A stretch of DNA of 64,000 bases, from assembly GCA_020736575.1 (NCBI GenBank), contig JAGPYM010000001.1, positions 1,240,001 through 1,304,000 of the forward strand. The letters run 5' to 3'. This document shows positions 58,121 through 64,000 of this stretch, piece after piece; positions within the stretch are counted from its first letter, which is position 1, and each line of letters opens with the position of its first letter. Source of the DNA: Thelonectria olida (taxonomy: Eukaryota > Ascomycota > Sordariomycetes > Hypocreales > Nectriaceae). Position numbers and translations under genes: made by a program. The notes below the pieces were generated by a model that saw only the letters and a program-made list of their open reading frames with translations, was not told where the DNA came from and did not search any database.

Positions 58121-61100
58121 GGTGAAAGTTGGAGAAGACGTGACGTCCAAGAGGTGGGCGACGAATTAAGATAGTGATGGATCTGGTATATCCAAGTTTT
58201 GTGTCTGGATCTCGTTCCAATCGGCCGAGAGGAAGATGTGTGGTGAATTAGAAGTCGACAATACGATTATTGCGCCGGTTACTGATGCCGGTCGTTGGGG
58301 ATTCGTGAATTAGTACATATGCTTGCTTATTGATCCATAGCCATAGCTATTCAGATGATCAACAGACGATGCGAATGCGGTCGATTTCTCTCTCGAAGGC
58401 AATTATTGATTAGATTAGGTAGAGATCCAGGAGTTCTGGAGGTAGAACAGGTAGGCGCGGTAAACGATTTCGAGGCGTCTTAGCGATGCGACACGGAAGA
58501 ACCAGGGCGTTGTATCAGGTAAGTGCCGCCTCAAGGGCTCGCTGATGTCAGATCGTCGCCTGTCAAACCAAACGGAGGCGTGTTTTCCCCTAATATGCTG
58601 GTTCGAGGGCGTAAATATGAGGAGATTTGGCAGTTTGGTTGGCAGTGTCCAGGTCGTCAAATAGATTGGGGTTGCATTCGATCTCGTCCAGGAACCCAGT
58701 TCTTGTAGCTGGTAGTATCGAATAAGAATACAAACGACTCCAGGCCGCGGGATCGCCGTCTTTGTATTGAAGAAGTTGGAAGATGGGCGTTGGACAGAAC
58801 CACGTTGGGAAGAAGCGAGTGACAAGAATGGGAAGTCAAACAACCATCGACAACTTGGGATGAAGGAATAGAAGAAGAGGAAGAGATGAGACGAATCTGC
58901 CACGGTGAAGAAGCTAATCGCCAGACGCTATGACTAGATTGACAACGCATGAAAGAGACGGTAGGGTTCGAAGACGGTAGTCGTTTGGGGTTGGGGTTGG
59001 GGCTGGGGTGTTGAGCGATGAGGGCTGAAAGGGGGCGTGGACCAAGTAGACAATCGTCCATCGCCTGCCGGGGTGATAGAACAGGGTATTCCCAGCAGGG
59101 CAAGTTCAGAAACCAGACCTGATGAGGTGAAGGAGAAGTCGAATCTAGAGATTGCTGTGACGGGGGAGAGGGAACCAAAAAGTGGACTTGCAGCGGGAAT
59201 CAGCAGCAGCAGCGTCGCTCACGGCAAGGGACGTGGCCGCCCAGGGTCTTCAGCAGACGGGCTTTTGCTTGGGGGCACGAAGCACGATACCGGGTCGCAT
59301 AATGCGTTGAGAAGGGAAGGGGGGCGAGGGGCTCAGTTGCTGGAGCCTTTATCATGGACGAGAGGCTGCTCGGGCAGTGGAAGAGTGGCCCGACTGGCTC
59401 CCGCCGACGAGACGACAACTTGGATCCTGGCCTGATGGGTACTCTAGAGTCCAGGAGCAGCAGCAGGCGAGAGAAAGCGGGCGAGGCCCCTCGTCACTAG
59501 TGTAGCGTGGTTGCCGGCAGTTTTCGAGGAACGGGACACCCCTGCTGGTTAGCATGACGGGTCGCAGATCATGGCGTTGAAGGCCCCGTCCGAACCATGA
59601 TCTCCACAAGGGAATTGTCCGGACAGGGTCCAGCACGATGGGATTCTGGAGGGGTCAACCCGACCATGCTACCGCTGAGACCTGGGCAAGACCGGAAGCT
59701 AAACAGAGTGGACAGATCATAGATGGTCCATCCCGCATCAGCTGCGTTACCCCTTTGCCTGACGTTGTTGCTGGTGCCGTCAAAGGGGAAGGGGACCACC
59801 GAGGCGCAGCAACTTGTCGATCTGCAAGCTGATACGTGCAATGAGGCATGAAACATCTCCAGGGACCTGATCCGTTTGACGTCGCCAGGACTAGGGACCT
59901 GGGCGTTGACTTGAGCCGGGGTTGCAATCCAGGGATTCATGGCAGACAGCAAAGGAACGGCAGCCGCACACAAAAGGCACTGTAACGCATCAGAACCCGG
60001 GATGACCCACCACCGAGCCCATGTGCTGGTCGACAGTTGGTCGGGAGATGCCGAGGCCAGGCGTTGGGAATGGCCGGTTCTGCTCTTGGTTGGCAATTGC
60101 GACCACCAGAAGCTCTAGGTTGAGAAAACGAGCGGGGAAGTTGAAGCGCACAACAACAGCCTTTAGCAAATCATGGTCCCCAAGGCCGTGTTGTGCGACC
60201 GAATTCGCGTGAGACATTCTTCGCTTTCTCGCCGCGTCGCATGGCATCGTGCAATGTGTAGGTTCCCGCACCAATGGGTGTTTTGCCGGATGAGTGTACG
60301 ATTCATCCGGCGCAGGCTAGTCTCGTACCGCCTGAGTCTGAAGGGCCGTTGTGAAGCAGGCGATCCAGTTGGTCGCTAGATATCGAGCTGCCGCAGGTAA
60401 ACACCAAATGTTGTACAGTACGAAGTACCCCTAAATCGTACATTGGTTCTGGTGGTGCCAAGTGTATCTGGGGCTAGCCTGCCCGGAAGCGTCGAGATCG
60501 GTGGGATAATTTTAGGACGGTGGGAGACCGCTCTAGGCGGCTTTAATTAATTTCCCGAAGACGATCGTGTTGCATCGCACACCGCACTGACTGTGCGGGC
60601 TTACCTGGGTCTGGATGAAGCTTGCGAGTTGAGTAGAGTGAGGATGGACTGACAGGAGGGGATCCAGGCGCGTCATGGTCTTGCTGGTATGTCAACTGGG
60701 CCCTCTCATCAGTTTGACAGTCAGAGCTTGGCCGGGATTCGCGGAGGAAGCGTCCAGGACCCAGAGTCAGAAGACGAGCGGACGCGTCCAAGTGGAACCG
60801 TGGGACAGAGAGACGGGGGACGGGGATGGATGGACGAGAGACTACGTATGTTTTGGTATCCAGTAGGTAGGTACGTAGGTTGTATGGAGGAAGGATGTCC
60901 TTGGGGTCTCCACGATCATCACAGGCTCACAGTGGTGTTGAAGGTTGCGGGCGAGAGAGGTCGCAAGCGTCTCCGTACCGGGATAGCTTGCCCCATGTTT
61001 CATGCGTGCGGCGTCGCAGCTAGGATGGTGCCTCTGAAGAAAGGTCAAGGATCACTGTGGTTCTTTTTTTCTCCTCTGGCGGAATAGACGCTCGGAACTC

Positions 61101-64000
61101 GAGGCGGAACTGGAGCGTTGAGACGGGAGGCCTGATCGAACGAGACAAAAAAGTAGAGAGCGGCGCGGTAGACGTGGGTGGTGGATGGAGGGAGACATCG
61201 TGGGAGCGAACAAATGAGGTTTCAGTCGAGCCAACAGCAAGCCCCGTGGCGATTAAACAGGGATTATTCATGCGCGTATTTGCGCTTGGGGGGGGGTTGT
61301 TAGAGCCGCGAGCGGGCCTCGGGCGAGGTTACGACTGGCGGAGAGTTTGGCACAGCACATGAGAACGTTGGTAGGGCAGATGAGACGGTTGAGAGGTCAT
61401 CAACCATCCGGTGAAGCGAGTCCCAAGAAGGACAAAGAGGCGGACGGGTCGATCCCGATGCGCAAAAAGCGACAGACGGACGGCACCGGATGGCAACCGT
61501 GAAGAAGCCGACAACGGTAAAGTTTGGTTCCTGCAGGAGAATTGGCTAATACGAAGCTGTGCCGTTCATTGTCAATGTGTGCGAGCTGCTGCTGTCTGTC
61601 TCGTCTGTGTGACGGTCCGTCTGCCGTGTGGGAGACGGTTGCGTCCGTGTGTCTCTGACATTTGTCCCCCCATCCTTGTTTATGATGTCTGCCTGAGTCT
61701 CTCTCCCTCGCCCGGTCTCTGCATTCCTGAGGGAGGGCCGCAACCTATCGATTCGATGTTGGCCAGGTATTGACGCCGGCGCCGGCGGCAGAAACGGTCG
61801 CGGCACTGCGATCTGATGACGCGAGAGAATGGAGACGAAAATAAAAAGAGTCCACGGTTGAGCAAGTCACGAGGTGAAGAGAAGAGAAGACGGGCGGGGA
61901 CATGAGGGAATCACGCAACGGGCAATTGGCCAGAAAAAAACGGAAAGGAGAAGACGATATCGCGTGGATGAGGTTGATTCATTGGACGAAATTGTTCTCT
62001 TAGTGCGGCGCATGTGCAGTAGGAAGTACATGCACTTGCACTTTGCAATATGCACTTGTAACATGCACCTTCGGGCCTTCCCTCTGGTGTGACCTGTGTT
62101 GGTCCGTGATGAAGACGCGAGGTGAGGTCAGGTACCTTAGGTAGGGACGTAGGAAAGAAGGGAAAGCCTGGAAAGGGAAGGATGTCGGTGGGGCAGGTTC
62201 AGCAAGGCCAAGCTCCTTCCATTTCTTCAACCGTGGCCTTGTGGAACGGGTAAATGGAACAATGAAAGGAAGGAAAAAACAAGCACGTCCACGGAAGGTA
62301 CGTAAAATGGAAGGCAAATGGAAGAGAAGGATGGAAAAATTCTCCGAGACAAAACAGGGCAGGCAAGACCAAGACCGGCTTGAGCACCTTCCAGAGCACT
62401 AGTCGGGCCAGCCAGCGTTGGCACCGACCTCCGGTTGCACCCAACAGGGCGTCCAAACACTAGAACGGGCGGTTTCATGAGGTTCCATGGCGTCAAGAGC
62501 TGAGCAAGTTGGGACGGATTGACACTCGCTCCGACGCCAGTTACAGTGGGACGGAAAGACTCTCGTTGACTTGACTGCTGATTAGGTCATTGATTGTCGC
62601 TGTTTGATACCGAGTATAGCATACGCACCGATTCACGTCAGATCCGGGCGCATCAGGTAGAGTGAGGGTGCGCCGAATATAGTGTCGAGGACGAACCCAC
62701 CGCGGTTTCGTAGGGTTTCGTCTCATGTGTTCCAGGCCCCCAGTCGCTCATGGATGTTTCCATTCTCTTTCTCTCCGACGGGGGTTTGTCCTTTTGTCCA
62801 GTGTGGCGCTGTTGGACCTCGACCAATGTCCCCTGACCTGACCCTGACCCTAACCCTGACCATACGAGCTGAAATCCTTGCATGTGCGAAGCATGTATGT
62901 ATGACGGTTTTTTAGTGCGAGGGGTGCCCTAGAAATAGAAATCGACTTGGGAATGGAAAATGCAACGCTGCAACGCTTAATTAATTAATGGCTTCTGTTC
63001 TGCTGTACGAAATACCGGTGACGATGGCGTCTCTCCCCTCCAGTTGGTTGGTTATTAGCCGCAACGAGGTCTGCTGCCTCTCGCTCGGGGCAGTAGGATT
63101 CGAGATACGAAAAGCTGGGACACGTGAACAATGACCTGCCTGTGTGGAATACGGGACATTCCTTGCAATTTCATCTATCTTGCATGTCCATCTACCGTTG
63201 TTGATCATGTCGTCGAGGCTTTTCAATCGGCTGCCGCGTCAAAAAAACGAAAAGTACTTCGGCAAATGAATGCCCGGCGAGCGAGTTGCCGCTGGGCATA
63301 CTTGTCCATGGGGAAAATGCATTGTCTCCTCCACCACGATGGGACGAAATACGCCTTGACGCACCAACTACTGTACGAATGGGAGACGGCATTTGTTTGG
63401 TTTTTGGGGCGATCTCATGTGCGTTTGCATTGGTGTCTCCTCCCGTCATGCCTCCCCAGGTGCGTTATGCAGCACACATGGGCATGATCGTCGTGCGCGG
63501 CAGCATTGATGGAGCGTGTTGTTTCTGCGTGAGCTGGTGTTTCGGTGTGATGATGTGCTGTAAAAAATTAAAAATAAATGGAAAATAAAACAACCGCTGT
63601 CCAGTGACAGCCACCACAGCAAGGAACGGAACAAAAAAACCATCGAAAAGAGCCGGGGAAATTTGGGGGCCGAGTTTCTCCAACAAACACAAGCAAGATC
63701 CCTCTTGTTGGGATGCGCATCATAGGGCAGATCCTCCAATCTCCCGCTCTTCCATCAGGACGGCGTTCCGCCTCTGTTTTTAGAAAGCGTCAACCCTGCC
63801 CATGTCTTGTCTTCCCTGTTTTGTTTTAATTCCGTGGTTTTTCTTTTTTTTTCTTCTTCCTGTGCCTCTTTTTTCATTGATTTGTTCTGTTTCAAGGATT
63901 GTCCCGCTGCCCTTTTTTTTTTCTTGTGTCTCTCTTCTGTCATAATGCTGGTGATTGCTTCAAGCCGTTCCTCTACCAGGGGCATGCCCGTCAAAGCATA
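58121..64000. other. 5.9-kb region upstream of the Cys-rich protein gene; no gene recognised
   Basis: It probably includes a long leader and promoter. Simple features: ggtaggtacgtagg at about 60864-60877, aggtaccttaggtaggg at about 62130-62146, a degenerate CCCTGA/CCCTAA cluster at 62831-62861, ttaattaattaat at about 62978-62990, and T-rich tracts at 63840-63925. Open frames (for example 58657-59178 and 59569-60096, minus) have no family features. The edge frame 63755-63994 (minus) is Lys/Glu low-complexity and is probably the complement of a C/T-rich transcribed leader. Confidence 0.4.
62831..62861 (+). repeat. Degenerate telomere-like hexamer cluster
   Basis: ccctgacctgaccctgaccctaaccctgac contains one exact CCCTAA and four near copies (CCCTGA, CCTGA). 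Only a few units, interstitial. Confidence 0.6.

Noticed and set aside
59569..60096. 175-codon minus-strand open frame
   Set aside because: No recognisable motif; composition like that of random frames in this GC range.
1..64000. Secondary-metabolite cluster, defence island or integrated virus
   Set aside because: No PKS, NRPS, terpene cyclase, NLR-type, reverse transcriptase or capsid-like sequence seen; genes are mainly housekeeping and scattered regulators.

Overview
The window is nuclear DNA from a filamentous ascomycete (Pezizomycotina). The protein set suggests a Sordariomycete, but the genus cannot be fixed from sequence alone. The evidence is short spliceosomal introns (about 49-112 bp, GTAAGT-like donors, CTAAC-like branch points, YAG acceptors), pyrimidine-rich leaders, GC-rich coding third positions, and eukaryote-only proteins such as an AP-3 mu subunit, Rrp4, Alg13, Aip1, Vtc1, a Tctex-1 dynein light chain and a Zn2Cys6 regulator. 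I found 18 protein-coding genes, one of them cut by the left edge. I saw no convincing tRNA, rRNA, CRISPR array or intact transposon.

Left part (1-11 kb): a compact housekeeping block. It holds the AP-3 mu subunit (-, partial), a Dmo2/DMAC1-like mitochondrial membrane protein (+), exosome cap subunit Rrp4 (+), a tail-anchored fatty-aldehyde dehydrogenase (-), mitoribosomal mS35/Rsm24 (-), Alg13 (+) and actin-interacting protein Aip1 (-). Some gaps are under 310 bp and two divergent pairs share short promoters.

Middle (11-33 kb): a GPI-anchored 8-cysteine surface protein with CFEM-like spacing (+), an Ahc1-like chromatin protein (-), an Alba-fold RNA-binding protein (+), polyphosphate polymerase subunit Vtc1 (-), a Tctex-1 dynein light chain (+), an F-box protein (+) and a type II membrane glycosyltransferase of the GT31/fringe type (-). 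From about 11 kb onward, gaps of 3-6 kb alternate with tight convergent pairs.

Right part (33-64 kb): a KpsF/GutQ-type SIS-domain sugar-phosphate isomerase (+), an SPX protein with three C-terminal membrane helices resembling Vtc5 (+), a Zn2Cys6 transcription factor (-), a GNAT acetyltransferase (+) and a large Cys/His-rich protein of unknown family built from five exons (-). The last 5.9 kb has no gene I can support.

The genes do not form a biosynthetic cluster or defence island. The one functional link is polyphosphate metabolism (Vtc1 plus the Vtc5-like SPX protein, 21 kb apart). The most unusual features are two in-frame stop-free introns whose length is a multiple of three (one carrying a CAG repeat), a KDO-pathway-type isomerase in a fungus, the Cys-rich protein with a 39-nt internal exon, and seven gene-free tracts that together make up about half of the window.
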